A stretch of 64,000 nt of DNA from Secundilactobacillus mixtipabuli (GTDB lineage Bacteria > Bacillota > Bacilli > Lactobacillales > Lactobacillaceae), in NCBI RefSeq assembly GCF_002217925.1, contig NZ_BCMF01000007.1, positions 100,317-164,316 of the forward strand. Reading direction: 5' to 3'. How positions within the stretch are numbered: the stretch's first letter is position 1; every line of letters starts with the position of its first letter. The translations under genes were made by a program, and so were the position numbers. This document shows, one piece after another, positions 1-8,764 of the stretch. The notes under the pieces were generated by a model. That model saw only the letters and a list, made by a program, of their open reading frames with translations, had not been told where the DNA came from and did no database searches.

Positions 1-75
1 TCACTTCTTTCATCCAAATCTGTTAACTTCAGAATACAAGTTCAAGCCATAGAACTCAAGTTTTTCAAACCAGAC

Positions 76-118
76 AAAAAGCGTTCAAGTCAGCAATCTG
101 CCCACTTGAACGCTTTTT
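76..118 (-). terminator. Rho-independent terminator of the rplS transcript
   Basis: Perfect 15-bp inverted repeat (76-90 and 104-118) with a 13-nt loop. The outer bases are A-rich on one side and T-rich on the other, so the minus strand ends in a U-run. It lies 17 bp past the rplS stop. Confidence 0.9.
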
Positions 119-134
119 AAACAGAAACGGTCGA

Positions 135-497
135 CTATTTACGAGGACGACGAGCTTCTGGGATACGAGCTGCCTTACCATGTAATGCACGGATGTAGTA
201 AAGCTTAGCACGACGAACACGGCCGTAACGTACAACTTCTACTTGAGCAACACGTGGTGAGTGAACAGGGAAAGTCCGTTCAACACCCACACCGTTAGAA
301 ATCTTACGAACAGTATACATTGCTTGGATACCAGTACCGCGACGTTTGATCACGACACCTTCAAACAATTGGATACGTTCACGAGTTCCTTCAACAACCT
401 TGGCGTGAACACGGATAGTGTCACCAGGGCGGAAGTCAGGAATATCGGTCCGTAATTGGTCCTTGTTGATCTTTTCGATTAATTGGTTTTGTCGCAT
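135..497 (-). CDS. rplS: 50S ribosomal protein L19
   Basis: Large-subunit protein L19, at the 30S/50S interface. The 120-aa product has the full-length family sequence, including the central FPVHSPRV segment and a very basic C-terminus ([10 protein letters not shown]). The start is the ATG at 497, preceded by GGAG about 8 nt upstream; an ATG six codons further up lies in the leader. It is downstream of trmD in the usual order rpsP-khpA-rimM-trmD-rplS, but it has its own promoter and possible leader, and a strong terminator follows. Confidence 0.97.
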   Translation of the reverse strand: MRQNQLIEKINKDQLRTDIPDFRPGDTIRVHAKVVEGTRERIQLFEGVVIKRRGTGIQAMYTVRKISNGVGVERTFPVHSPRVAQVEVVRYGRVRRAKLYYIRALHGKAARIPEARRPRK

Positions 498-607
498 GTT
501 GTTTCTCTCCTTCAATCAACATTCATACTCGATCTCGACAGCGGAATATTGTTAATTGTGGCTAAACAGCCAATTACTAGAATATCATATCTCTTTATAT
601 GAGTAAA
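498..607 (-). promoter_or_regulatory. rplS promoter and candidate L19 leader
   Basis: Minus-strand -35 TTTACT (602-607), 17-bp spacer and -10 TATTCT (579-584) lie between trmD and rplS. The roughly 75-nt untranslated leader starts with a short hairpin (TGGCT-gttt-AGCCA, 561-574). Firmicute rplS genes are known to carry an autoregulatory L19 leader. The identification here rests on position and the hairpin only. Confidence 0.45.
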
Positions 608-620
608 GGGTTAATTCAAA

Positions 621-1379
621 CTAAGCTTGGTCGTCTTCTAACTCAATCTTAATATCACGTAATTTTCGTTTCTGATCACCTGTCAGTTCCAGCTTCTCTA
701 AGAGATCTGGCCGTCTAAGCAACGTTCGTTTAAGTGATTGAATTTCACGCCATTCATCAATTTTTTGATGATTACCGCTAATCAGCACATCTGGTACTTT
801 CATGCCCCGAAAGTCTGCTGGCCGCGTATATTGCGGATATTCCAGCAAGCCAGTTGAAAATGAATCGCCGGGAGCCGACTCTTCATTGCCCAGCACACCG
901 GGTAACAGACGCGAAACCGCATCAATCATGACCATGGCCGGTAGTTCACCACCCGTGAGAACATAATCGCCCATGGAAACTTCATCCGTAACCAGGGTAC
1001 GAATCCGTTCGTCATAGCCTTCATAGTGACCGCAAATAAACGTTAAGTGGTCTTCTCGAGCAAAATCTTCAGCAACTTTTTGGGTAAACCGCTTGCCTGC
1101 AGGATCCATTAAAATGACCCGGCCTTTCTCATGCCCCAGCTTCTGCGCTTTTTGCTGAGTCGCTGCCATTGCGTCAAAAATCGGCTGCGCCTGCAGCAAC
1201 ATTCCTGCGCCACCGCCAAATGGGTAATCATCAACATTACCGTGCTTATTGGTTGAGTATTGACGAAAATCAGTCACCTCTACTTCAAGTTCATTTCGGT
1301 CTAAGGCCTTCCCAACAATGGAGTCGTGCAGCGGGCCTTCAAACATTTCGGGAAATAAACTGAGGACATCGATTCGCAT
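621..1379 (-). CDS. trmD: tRNA (guanine37-N1)-methyltransferase TrmD
   Basis: SPOUT-class (trefoil knot) methyltransferase that uses SAM to methylate G37 next to the anticodon and so prevents +1 frameshifting. The 252-aa protein has the N-terminal [13 protein letters not shown] motif. The knot region around residues 110-150 contains HYEGYDERI and YVLTGGELP, the SAM-binding loop. The stop of rimM overlaps its ATG by one base (TAATG), so the two are translationally coupled. Confidence 0.97.
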   Translation of the reverse strand: MRIDVLSLFPEMFEGPLHDSIVGKALDRNELEVEVTDFRQYSTNKHGNVDDYPFGGGAGMLLQAQPIFDAMAATQQKAQKLGHEKGRVILMDPAGKRFTQKVAEDFAREDHLTFICGHYEGYDERIRTLVTDEVSMGDYVLTGGELPAMVMIDAVSRLLPGVLGNEESAPGDSFSTGLLEYPQYTRPADFRGMKVPDVLISGNHQKIDEWREIQSLKRTLLRRPDLLEKLELTGDQKRKLRDIKIELEDDQA

Positions 1380-1900
1380 TACTCTAACCCCTCCATTAAC
1401 TCAACGATAACTTGGCCGTTTGCCAAATCAACTTTTTTTACCACTTGATCGATCACTGGCAGCAAAAGATCATCCTTGCCCGGCCGAGCAACGACCCACA
1501 CATCATTTGCTCCCGGTGCCAGAATTTCTTTGATAGTTCCAAGTTCTTCACCATCTTCAGTTACCGCCTTGAGGCCAATGATTTGATGGTAATAGTACTG
1601 ACCGTCTTCTAGGTCATCATCGCTCAGATTTTCTTCAGCGACTTTTAAAACCATTCCCTTGTATTTTAAAACGTCATTAATGTTATCATATCCCGCCAGC
1701 GTAATCAGAATAAATCCCTTATGCTGCCGAGAGCTGTTAATCGTGATCGTGCCAACTGGTTTGGCATCCTGGTCGTTTTTAAAAAGCGCTAACTGACTGC
1801 CCTTCTTAAACCGCTGTTCAGGAAAATCGGTTGTGGCGACCACTCGCAGTTCACCACGAATACCGTGAGTGTTCACAATGGTTCCAACTTTATAGTACAT
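1379..1900 (-). CDS. rimM: 16S rRNA processing / 30S maturation factor RimM
   Basis: RimM binds ribosomal protein S19 and helps mature the 30S head. The 173-aa product has an N-terminal RimM beta-barrel ([18 protein letters not shown]) and a C-terminal PRC-barrel with the family motif GANDVWVV followed by LLLPVI. It overlaps trmD by one base. Upstream, a terminator hairpin at the end of khpA separates it from rpsP-khpA, so its level probably depends on read-through. Confidence 0.96.
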   Translation of the reverse strand: MYYKVGTIVNTHGIRGELRVVATTDFPEQRFKKGSQLALFKNDQDAKPVGTITINSSRQHKGFILITLAGYDNINDVLKYKGMVLKVAEENLSDDDLEDGQYYYHQIIGLKAVTEDGEELGTIKEILAPGANDVWVVARPGKDDLLLPVIDQVVKKVDLANGQVIVELMEGLE

Positions 1901-1941
1901 GTAGGCACCTGCCTTTCACTGAGTGATTTATTTACAGTAAC

Positions 1942-1979
1942 AAAAAAGCTCCCGAGAACGAGTCTCATTTGGGAGCTTT
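1942..1979 (-). terminator. Attenuator-like terminator overlapping the khpA 3' end
   Basis: Nine-bp stem AAAGCTCCC/GGGAGCTTT (1945-1953 and 1971-1979). On the minus strand it is followed by six U residues. The khpA stop codon (1965-1967) lies inside the loop, so a ribosome terminating there would cover the hairpin. It is inside the rpsP-khpA-rimM-trmD gene string. Confidence 0.75.
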
Positions 1980-2222
1980 AGACTCATCGTTAATGACAAG
2001 TCGCACACGCTTGGGATCATTGATCCGTACGCTATATACGATTGTGCGAATTGCAGAAGCAACATGCCCCCGCTTACCAATTACACGACCCACATCGTCA
2101 CCGGCAACCGTTAAGTGATACTCGTAAAACCGATCAGTTTCAACGCGTTCGATCTCAATAGCTTCAGGATGTTCAACGAGGGGCGTTACAATCGTGGTAA
2201 TTAATTTTTTAAAGTCGGTCAT
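1965..2222 (-). CDS. khpA: KH-domain RNA-binding protein KhpA
   Basis: An 85-aa single KH domain protein. The RNA-binding GxxG loop is seen in GRVIGKRGHV (about residues 44-53). KhpA pairs with KhpB/Jag to bind RNA and affects cell size and division in streptococci and lactobacilli. It lies between rpsP and rimM, its conserved place in Firmicutes, and starts 9 bp after rpsP. The last codons lie within a terminator stem. Confidence 0.95.
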   Translation of the reverse strand: MTDFKKLITTIVTPLVEHPEAIEIERVETDRFYEYHLTVAGDDVGRVIGKRGHVASAIRTIVYSVRINDPKRVRLVINDESKAPK

Positions 2223-2231
2223 GACTGATCA

Positions 2232-2507
2232 CTACTTTTTTGAAAACTTAGCTTCGTGATACTTCTTCATGATACCTGCTTGGGAAAGTAATGTCCGAAC
2301 AGTATCTGAAGGTTGGGCACCGTTGTTCAACCAGTTCATGATACTTTCTTCTTCAAGTTCAACTTGAGCTGGTTCAACAAGTGGGTTATAAGTCCCAACT
2401 TTTTCGATGAAACGGCCATCACGAGGACTCCGTGAGTCCGCAACAACGATACGGTAGAATGGGCGCTTCTTAGAACCCATTCGCTTTAAACGAATCTTTA
2501 CTGACAT
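2232..2507 (-). CDS. rpsP: 30S ribosomal protein S16
   Basis: S16 assembles early in the 30S body. The product begins [20 protein letters not shown] and continues with [20 protein letters not shown], the S16 signature; length is about 91 aa. The start at 2507 has AGGAGG 9-10 nt upstream. A GTG three codons further up would overlap this ribosome binding site and is rejected. A consensus-like promoter lies just upstream, so rpsP opens a new transcript. Confidence 0.97.
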   Translation of the reverse strand: MSVKIRLKRMGSKKRPFYRIVVADSRSPRDGRFIEKVGTYNPLVEPAQVELEEESIMNWLNNGAQPSDTVRTLLSQAGIMKKYHEAKFSKK

Positions 2508-2543
2508 GCATGACACCTCCTGTTAATTCTTTCAACGATAAAT

Positions 2544-2572
2544 AATATACCAGTTATCTGATAGGTTGTAAA
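2544..2572 (-). promoter_or_regulatory. rpsP promoter
   Basis: Minus-strand TTTACA (2567-2572), 17-bp spacer and TATATT (2544-2549), about 37 bp before the rpsP start. This is a strong vegetative (sigma-A type) promoter match and separates rpsP-khpA-rimM-trmD from the MoxR/VWA genes upstream. Confidence 0.8.
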
Positions 2573-2650
2573 GGTTTTTTTCTTTACACCTTAAAACAAA
2601 GTGGCTGTAAGGGCGAATAACTTTTTTAAAACTCACAGACAGAAGATTTT

Positions 2651-2938
2651 TCACTTAAACGGCCTTAGCAAAAATTCCTGGCTGCCAGGTGCTAAATCAG
2701 CTTGGTGACCATGAATAAACGTCATCACACTGGCATAGTCATGCACGTCGACAAATTGCTGATCAGGTTGAACGGCCTGCAGTGCCAATGCAAACTGCAG
2801 ATCATCAATGGTTATTAATTGTCTGGCAAGCGGATTAGCATTATCAATTTGCTGCCAATCGTCCTCTAAAATGCATTGTGCCCGTTTGAAAGCACGGTTT
2901 TGCTGGATAACGGCACGTAGCTGCTGAGCAGTAAGCAT
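2651..2938 (-). CDS. Hypothetical 95-aa protein of the MoxR/VWA cassette
   Basis: Small soluble protein without a recognised domain. It has no signal peptide or membrane segment, is rich in Gln and Ala, and is acidic in the middle (DLQFALALQAVQPDQQ, DVHDYASV). Its start follows the stop of the VWA gene by 2 bp, so it is almost certainly co-translated and may be a partner of the ATPase/VWA pair. No function is claimed. Confidence 0.75.
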   Translation of the reverse strand: MLTAQQLRAVIQQNRAFKRAQCILEDDWQQIDNANPLARQLITIDDLQFALALQAVQPDQQFVDVHDYASVMTFIHGHQADLAPGSQEFLLRPFK

Positions 2939-2940
2939 AG

Positions 2941-4191
2941 TTACTTCCTTTCACGAATCACGGTAACAGCACCCACCGGCTGTTTAACCGACAAATCAGA
3001 CGCCGTAGTAGTCAATCCCCAAATTAAGCGGGTAAAACCGTGAGTGGTCACGGTTTCTTCACCATGACCATCAGTGAGAATCAAGCTGAGTGCATTCGTA
3101 TCGTTTGCGCCCTGCTTAACCAGCCAATCAAATATCGGTTGGTAAGCCGTACCACCGCCGGCCACCCGTTGAAACGCGAGCTGATGGCCATGTGAGATTA
3201 ACTGCAGATGATCATCATGAACAGTGGCATCAAACGGAATAACCGTTAGTTTGTCACGGTAACGTTTTAATAACTGAACCAGTTGAGCCAGGCAATTTTG
3301 GACTTCCGTGTCCGTCATAGACCCCGACTGATCGACAAAGATAAAGATCCGCCTAGTCGAGGCCCGCCTGATGCCTGGTAAATCCAGACGGTAAGGTTGC
3401 CTGCGATTGAAGCGATTATAAGCTGGCTCTTGACGCTTTTGCGGACCGTTTAAGCCTACCATGACTAGTTTGCGCCAGTCAATTTCTAATTTGGCAGGTT
3501 GCCGATTTAACTGATGCTGCAACCGGTTTGGCAGTAATCCGCGTAGTTTCGTTGGCGTTTCCTGCCAAGAACTGGCCACCAGTTGAGTTAATTGGCCTGC
3601 CATTTCTTGATTCAAATGCTGCCAGCCAAGGTGGCTTTCGGGTGATTGAGCTAACATGTGCTTCACCTGCTGTGCACGAGTCCCCGTCTGATCGTCATGA
3701 AGTGCCTGTTTTAAAGCCGTCAAGTATTCGGCAGAACCAAGCTGGGATGGTAAGTGCAGCCCCAGTTTAAAATTGACATGTGCCCGCGTAATGGCACCCG
3801 GATACAATGGCGTCAGCTGCTCGTTAACTGCCATATCCGTGGCTAATTGAACCAATGGATCATTGCCACGGTTCGCGTACCGGATTGGGTGCTGCCAGGC
3901 TAAATGGCTCACCACGTGCTGAACTAAACTCAATAAGTCTTCATCTGACTGAACGCTTTCCCTTAAGCGTTTAGGATTAATGATTAAGCTCAGCCGTTTG
4001 GCGGATGTTAGCGCAATCGCCACCGGCAGCTGCAAATCAACTTGCTTATCCAGCCGCAGCAGTAGTTCGCCGTAAAATCGCTGACTGTTCAGTAACTGGC
4101 TGGTGACCCGTTGAAATAAGGCTTGTGTCTGTCTCAGTAATTGCGTTTGGTCGTGTTGATTCGCCAAACGACTTAACTGCGTTTGAAACAT
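2941..4191 (-). CDS. VWA-like protein with degenerate metallopeptidase-type N-domain
   Basis: A 416-aa protein with two recognisable parts. The N-terminal region (about residues 85-165) resembles the putative metallopeptidase domain paired with VWA domains (DUF2201 type), but the expected HExxH reads HVVSH, so the catalytic Glu is absent. The C-terminal region (about 285-400) is a von Willebrand A domain with a complete MIDAS: DQSGS, the Thr in GGGTAY and the Asp in LTDGHG. MoxR-type ATPases usually act with such VWA proteins to remodel or metallate a target. The ATPase gene ends 15 bp upstream. The target is not apparent. Confidence 0.85.
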   Translation of the reverse strand: MFQTQLSRLANQHDQTQLLRQTQALFQRVTSQLLNSQRFYGELLLRLDKQVDLQLPVAIALTSAKRLSLIINPKRLRESVQSDEDLLSLVQHVVSHLAWQHPIRYANRGNDPLVQLATDMAVNEQLTPLYPGAITRAHVNFKLGLHLPSQLGSAEYLTALKQALHDDQTGTRAQQVKHMLAQSPESHLGWQHLNQEMAGQLTQLVASSWQETPTKLRGLLPNRLQHQLNRQPAKLEIDWRKLVMVGLNGPQKRQEPAYNRFNRRQPYRLDLPGIRRASTRRIFIFVDQSGSMTDTEVQNCLAQLVQLLKRYRDKLTVIPFDATVHDDHLQLISHGHQLAFQRVAGGGTAYQPIFDWLVKQGANDTNALSLILTDGHGEETVTTHGFTRLIWGLTTTASDLSVKQPVGAVTVIRERK

Positions 4192-4206
4192 ACCTCAGCC
4201 CTTCTC

Positions 4207-5364
4207 TCAATGCACATTATTTTTTAAACCAATCGCAGTTAGCTGATCATAAAGTTGCTTAACGTGTGGATACTTTGGTGCTGTTTGATACAGCTGTTCT
4301 AATAAATCAGCTACCTCTGCTAATTTGAGAGCAACGGCAAACTGACCATCTACTGGCATCAGATTTAAGAGGAGCGTAAAACGGCTCGCATGACTATCAT
4401 CCGTTAACGGGTAGGTGTCGACTTGCTGAATTAAGCTGTTCATAATGGATTGCTGCTGATCAGTTCCAGCTTCATTAAACGTTTGCATCACCTTTGGCGC
4501 TAGTTTCTTACCGGCATAAATTTCTTTAGCACTGAGTCCCACACGGTGCTGCCGAGTAAACGTTTCAAAACTTTGACCAACAGTCACACCAAGATCACCT
4601 TCCAGAAGATCCAGCCGTAATTGCTGCTGTTGATCAGCTGGCAGCCGACTTAACGCCTGTAAATTAGTCGACACCCGCTGCCAAGCCCGTGGTGTGGGAT
4701 ACAAGTCATCATCATGCTCCTTGGGTGCTAGTTGCTGCGGATTTTCTTCAATGTAACGGCGGACACTGCCAATGATATTGCCCTTTGATTGTGCCCACTT
4801 CAGCCAGTCGTGTGCGTCTGCTCGCATCACTAACCGAACCGTTCGATCATTAATAGCTGCGTCACCGACCGTGACCCCGTAATCACTGGTTTCAAACCCA
4901 GTCATGGTAGCATCCGGATTTTCAGCAAGAACCATGTGAACTTGTGCCGGTAGCCGCAAACTGTTGATTTTACGTTGCAGCACGAGGTTCATCAATTCAC
5001 TTTGAACCGCCTGCGTCCCACGATTGAATTCATCAAGAAACCAGATAATGGGCTGCTCGGGGTGTGCTTCTGCCCACTGAATAATTTCAATCAGGGTGTG
5101 TGTATAGCCAAACTTCACGTCAGCGAGCTCGCCATACTGCGAGGTTTTAACAAACGCACTATCAGTCATCGGCGGTACCGGAATGGCTAGATCCCCTTTT
5201 TCGGAGAGGCTGACAACCGTTGTGAATAACTTGGCAGCCATTTTTTCAGCAACTTCCTGAACTAATGCTGATTTACCAATCCCGGCTTCGCCAACAATTG
5301 CCGGCACGTTACCAGCATCTAAGATAACTGGAATAGCGGTGATTAATTCTTGAAATGATAACAT
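4207..5364 (-). CDS. MoxR-family AAA+ ATPase
   Basis: A 385-aa AAA+ protein with Walker A GEAGIGKS (about residues 25-32) and Walker B IIWFLDEFNR (about 125-134), followed by sensor-type AENPD. The domain is in the dynein-related/MoxR branch, which acts as a chaperone with VWA partners. The C-terminal third is helical and Gln-rich. Together with the VWA gene and a 95-aa gene it forms a cassette between ffh and rpsP, which are often close neighbours in Firmicutes. A terminator precedes it and no clear promoter was found, so expression may depend on read-through from ffh. Confidence 0.9.
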   Translation of the reverse strand: MLSFQELITAIPVILDAGNVPAIVGEAGIGKSALVQEVAEKMAAKLFTTVVSLSEKGDLAIPVPPMTDSAFVKTSQYGELADVKFGYTHTLIEIIQWAEAHPEQPIIWFLDEFNRGTQAVQSELMNLVLQRKINSLRLPAQVHMVLAENPDATMTGFETSDYGVTVGDAAINDRTVRLVMRADAHDWLKWAQSKGNIIGSVRRYIEENPQQLAPKEHDDDLYPTPRAWQRVSTNLQALSRLPADQQQQLRLDLLEGDLGVTVGQSFETFTRQHRVGLSAKEIYAGKKLAPKVMQTFNEAGTDQQQSIMNSLIQQVDTYPLTDDSHASRFTLLLNLMPVDGQFAVALKLAEVADLLEQLYQTAPKYPHVKQLYDQLTAIGLKNNVH

Positions 5365-5387
5365 CGATTCGCCTTCTTCACGTTTTC

Positions 5388-5419
5388 AAAAAAGAGCCCA
5401 GGACCTTCGCCCCCGACTC
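5388..5419 (-). terminator. Terminator after ffh
   Basis: Imperfect stem GAGTC...GGCTC (5394-5419 read on the minus strand) followed by six U residues (5388-5393). It lies 10 bp past the ffh stop and upstream of the MoxR gene. Confidence 0.65.
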
Positions 5420-5429
5420 AATTCATTAA

Positions 5430-6878
5430 CTATTTACGACGCCGTTTCAAGTTATTCCGGCGTTTTTTGTTTTTCTTGATGCGGCGAGACATTGATTTCA
5501 TTGCCATCTCGCCCATTTTACCGCCAAGCGCACCGCCCATACCGGCGTTGTTCATCATACCTTGCATGCCAGAGAAGTTCCCGTTGGAAACCTGATTCAT
5601 CATCTTTTTCATCTGGTTAAATTGCTTGATCATGCGGTTGACTTCCTGCACGGGCCGACCAGAACCTGCCGCGATTCGACGACGGCGCGATGGATTCAAA
5701 ACATCAGGTTCAGTCCGTTCCTGCTCAGTCATTGAGTAAATGACCGCCTTAATATGATCCATGTCTTTTGGATCCATTTGGGCGTTTGCCAGTGCAGGAT
5801 TATTGGCCATGCCTGGAATCATCTTAATGAGTTGATCCATCGGCCCCATCTTTTGAATCTGTTGCATCTGATCCAAGAAATCGTTGAAATCAAATGAATT
5901 CTCACGCATTTTTTCAGTGAGTGCCTGCGCTTGCTTCTCATCGTAGTCTTTTTGGGTTTTTTCGATCAGGGATAACATGTCCCCCATACCCAATATCCGA
6001 GACGCCATCCGGTCAGGGTGGAAGACGTCCAGATCGGCCATCTTTTCACCTTCACCGACGAATTTGATCGGTTTACCGGTCACGGCACGAATTGACAGAG
6101 CGGCACCACCACGAGTGTCCCCATCCAACTTCGTTAAAATAACGCCAGTAACGTCAAGTTTGCTATCAAAGCCTTCCGCAGTTGCAACCGCGTTTTGACC
6201 CGTCATAGCATCAACAACCAGCATAATTTCGTTAGGATGAGCAAGTGCCTTGATCCGCGCAAGTTCGTCCATCAATTGTTCATCGATCTGTAAACGACCA
6301 GCCGTATCAATAAAGACGTAATCGTTATGGTCGGCTGCCGCTTTGGCCAGTCCTTGACGAACAATTTCAACGGGATCTGTATCAGTGCCCATTTCAAATA
6401 CGGGAACGTCGATCTGTTTACCAACAGTGACTAATTGATCGATCGCGGCTGGCCGATAAACGTCGGCGGCAATCATCAAAGGTCGGGCGTTTTCTTCAGT
6501 CTTTAGGCGGTTAGCCAATTTACCGGCAGTCGTCGTTTTACCAGCCCCTTGAAGACCAACCATCATGATAATGGTTGGAATCTTTGGCGACTTGTTTAGC
6601 GGCGCATCGGTTTCGCCCATAGTCTTGGTTAACTCTTCATCAACGATCTTAACAATTTGCTGAGCGGGGTTTAAGCCTTCCAGCACCTTACTGCCGACAG
6701 CTCGCTCACGAACGGTTTTAACGAAGTCTTTGACCACGTCAAAATTAACGTCGGCTTCCAGTAAAGCAAGCCGAATCTCACGCATGGTATCGCGTAAGTC
6801 AGCTTCAGAGATTTTCCCCTTACCACGAAGTTTCTTCATGGCGTTTTGTAAACGCTCGGTTAGTCCTTCAAATGCCAT
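5430..6878 (-). CDS. ffh: Signal recognition particle GTPase Ffh
   Basis: SRP54-type GTPase that binds signal sequences and 4.5S/6S RNA and docks with FtsY. The 482-aa product has an N domain, a G domain with P-loop GLQGAGKTTT (about 108-117), DTAGRL and TKLDGD, and a Met-rich M domain from about residue 300 containing SGRPVQEVNRM. The C-terminus is Met/Gly-rich and ends in an unusually basic KK/RR tail. ylxM is just upstream, as in other Firmicutes. Confidence 0.97.
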   Translation of the reverse strand: MAFEGLTERLQNAMKKLRGKGKISEADLRDTMREIRLALLEADVNFDVVKDFVKTVRERAVGSKVLEGLNPAQQIVKIVDEELTKTMGETDAPLNKSPKIPTIIMMVGLQGAGKTTTAGKLANRLKTEENARPLMIAADVYRPAAIDQLVTVGKQIDVPVFEMGTDTDPVEIVRQGLAKAAADHNDYVFIDTAGRLQIDEQLMDELARIKALAHPNEIMLVVDAMTGQNAVATAEGFDSKLDVTGVILTKLDGDTRGGAALSIRAVTGKPIKFVGEGEKMADLDVFHPDRMASRILGMGDMLSLIEKTQKDYDEKQAQALTEKMRENSFDFNDFLDQMQQIQKMGPMDQLIKMIPGMANNPALANAQMDPKDMDHIKAVIYSMTEQERTEPDVLNPSRRRRIAAGSGRPVQEVNRMIKQFNQMKKMMNQVSNGNFSGMQGMMNNAGMGGALGGKMGEMAMKSMSRRIKKNKKRRNNLKRRRK

Positions 6879-6895
6879 TTATTTGCACCTAACTT

Positions 6896-7237
6896 TCATT
6901 CTTCTTCAGCTGATTCTAATTGGTTGACCAGCTGGTTAAGTTTTTGATCTTTTGGATACTGTGCTGCAACATAACTTTGAATGGTGTCCGCCAATTTATT
7001 ACGTTTAGTGAACTCTTCAAAGAGATGCAGTTTTTTTTCGTAGTTCTCAAGGATCTTTTCTGTTCGACGGATGTTATCATAAACCGCTTGACGGCTAACA
7101 TCATAGTCTTCAGAAATTTCACCCAGTGAATAATCATCACCATAGTAAAGCTGCATATAATCGTTTTGCTTTTTGGTCAATAGTGGCTGATAAAAGGCAA
7201 ACAGCGAATTAATTCGGTTATTTTTTTCAATCTCCAC
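6896..7237 (-). CDS. ylxM: YlxM/p13 family DNA-binding protein, SRP-associated
   Basis: A 113-aa helix-turn-helix protein of the YlxM family (UPF0122). The sequence [19 protein letters not shown] (about residues 36-54) is a sigma-70 region 4-like HTH. In streptococci YlxM binds SRP components and modulates Ffh activity. It ends 17 bp before ffh, so the two form an operon. Confidence 0.94.
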   Translation of the reverse strand: MEIEKNNRINSLFAFYQPLLTKKQNDYMQLYYGDDYSLGEISEDYDVSRQAVYDNIRRTEKILENYEKKLHLFEEFTKRNKLADTIQSYVAAQYPKDQKLNQLVNQLESAEEE

Positions 7238-7284
7238 GTTGTCACCCTCCCATAGGCCTGCAAACTAGTTTACCTAGCTCGTCT

Positions 7285-7293
7285 ATTATACCA
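7285..7293 (-). promoter_or_regulatory. Extended -10 promoter for ylxM-ffh
   Basis: TGGTATAAT on the minus strand (perfect -10 with the TGn extension), about 48 bp before ylxM. No good -35 is visible, which is normal for extended -10 promoters. Confidence 0.55.
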
Positions 7294-7331
7294 AATCCTA
7301 ACAATTGCGATAGGCTTTTAGGTAAAAAGCT

Positions 7332-7364
7332 AAAAAGTCGTTAAGTCCTAATAGACTAACGACT
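7332..7364 (-). terminator. Terminator after ftsY
   Basis: Stem AGTCGTTAGTC/GACTTAACGACT (7336-7364) with U-rich sequence at 7332-7336 on the minus strand, 9 bp past the ftsY stop. It ends the recG-to-ftsY gene string before the ylxM promoter. Confidence 0.8.
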
Positions 7365-7372
7365 CCATCTCA

Positions 7373-8743
7373 TTATTTAACGTCGATCAAGCCCTTGAAG
7401 AGGCCGTAAACAAATTCACTCGGTTCAAATGGCCGTAAATCGTCCACTTGTTCACCAAGACCCACGTACTTAACGGGTAAATGCAACTCGTTACGAATAG
7501 CAAGCACGATCCCACCACGGGCAGTGCCATCAAGTTTAGTTAGCACGATGCCAGAAACATCAGTGGCGTCCTTAAACATTTTGGCTTGATTCAAGGCATT
7601 TTGGCCTGTAGTTGCATCCAGTACCAGCAGTACTTCATGCGGTGCGTCAGGAATTTCCCGGCTGATGATCCGCTTCATTTTAGCTAATTCGTTCATCAAA
7701 TTAGTCTTGTTCTGCAGCCGACCGGCAGTATCCACAAATAACACATCGTAGTTCTCGGACTTGGCTTTCTTCAGTGCGTCATAGACCACCGCTGAAGGAT
7801 CGCTTTGTTCTGGCTTCTTAACGATGGCCACGCCGTCACGCTGTGCCCAGACATTAAGTTGTTCAATCGCACCGGCACGGAATGTATCGGCAGCTGCTAA
7901 TAATACTTTCTTGCCCTGCTGCTTAAAGAGGTTAGCCATCTTACCGATCGTCGTCGTTTTACCGACACCGTTGACACCCACAAACAAGATAACGGTGGGA
8001 CCCTCCTTAGCGAACGTCAGGCCATTGTGTTCATTAGTCCCTGCCTGATCATAAAGTTCAATCAGTTTTTCCACCACAACGTTTTGAACGTCTTTAGGTT
8101 TCTTGACGTTTTTAAGTTTAACTTCTTCACGCAATTGGTCGCTAATTTTTACAGCCATGTCAAAACCAACGTCGGCACCAATCAGTGTTTCCTCTAAATC
8201 ATCAAAGAAATCTTCATCAACTGTTCGGAAATTAGCTAATAAATGATTTAACCGCTCGCCAAAGGTCAGTCGTGATTTCTCAAGTCCCTTGTCATACCGC
8301 TCTGTTTCAGTTGGTTCCGCCTGAGGCGTGCTTTCGCTAGCTGCTGAGCCCTGATTTTCCTGCATTGATGAACTTGGCGATTGCTTTTCAGCTGATTCAG
8401 CAGGCTTTGCTTGCGGTTGTTCCGCGTTTTGTGACTCTGATGTTACTGATTCTGCAGCTGGTTCTTCAGTATCTGATTCAGTTTTCGGCTGACTTTCATC
8501 CGTGGCGGATTCGACAGGCGCTTCAGTTGCTGGTGGTGTGGCAATGGTGTCAGCTGTATGATCAGCATTCACATCATCAATTTGTGACGCATCTGTAGCA
8601 GAAGACGTTTCTGACGCCTGCACATCCCCTTGCGTCTTTGATTCATCCGGTTGTGTGACTTCATCAGTTTTAGGCTGCTGTTTTGGTGCCTTTTCTGAGT
8701 CGTCTTCCTTAGCGCGTCGTTTGAAAAAATCAAATAGTCCCAC
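7373..8743 (-). CDS. ftsY: SRP receptor GTPase FtsY
   Basis: Membrane-associated receptor for the SRP; its GTPase pairs with that of Ffh. Of 456 residues, the first 150 or so form a highly acidic, low-complexity A domain rich in Glu, Ser, Thr and Gln, longer than in most lactobacilli. The NG domain follows with P-loop GVNGVGKTTT, DTAGRLQNK and TKLDGTARGG. The start is a GTG (8743) with AGGATG upstream. The MGLFDFFKRR N-terminus is amphipathic and probably membrane-binding. It follows smc by 21 bp. Confidence 0.96.
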   Translation of the reverse strand: MGLFDFFKRRAKEDDSEKAPKQQPKTDEVTQPDESKTQGDVQASETSSATDASQIDDVNADHTADTIATPPATEAPVESATDESQPKTESDTEEPAAESVTSESQNAEQPQAKPAESAEKQSPSSSMQENQGSAASESTPQAEPTETERYDKGLEKSRLTFGERLNHLLANFRTVDEDFFDDLEETLIGADVGFDMAVKISDQLREEVKLKNVKKPKDVQNVVVEKLIELYDQAGTNEHNGLTFAKEGPTVILFVGVNGVGKTTTIGKMANLFKQQGKKVLLAAADTFRAGAIEQLNVWAQRDGVAIVKKPEQSDPSAVVYDALKKAKSENYDVLFVDTAGRLQNKTNLMNELAKMKRIISREIPDAPHEVLLVLDATTGQNALNQAKMFKDATDVSGIVLTKLDGTARGGIVLAIRNELHLPVKYVGLGEQVDDLRPFEPSEFVYGLFKGLIDVK

Positions 8744-8764
8744 AAGATCACATCCTTCGTTTTA

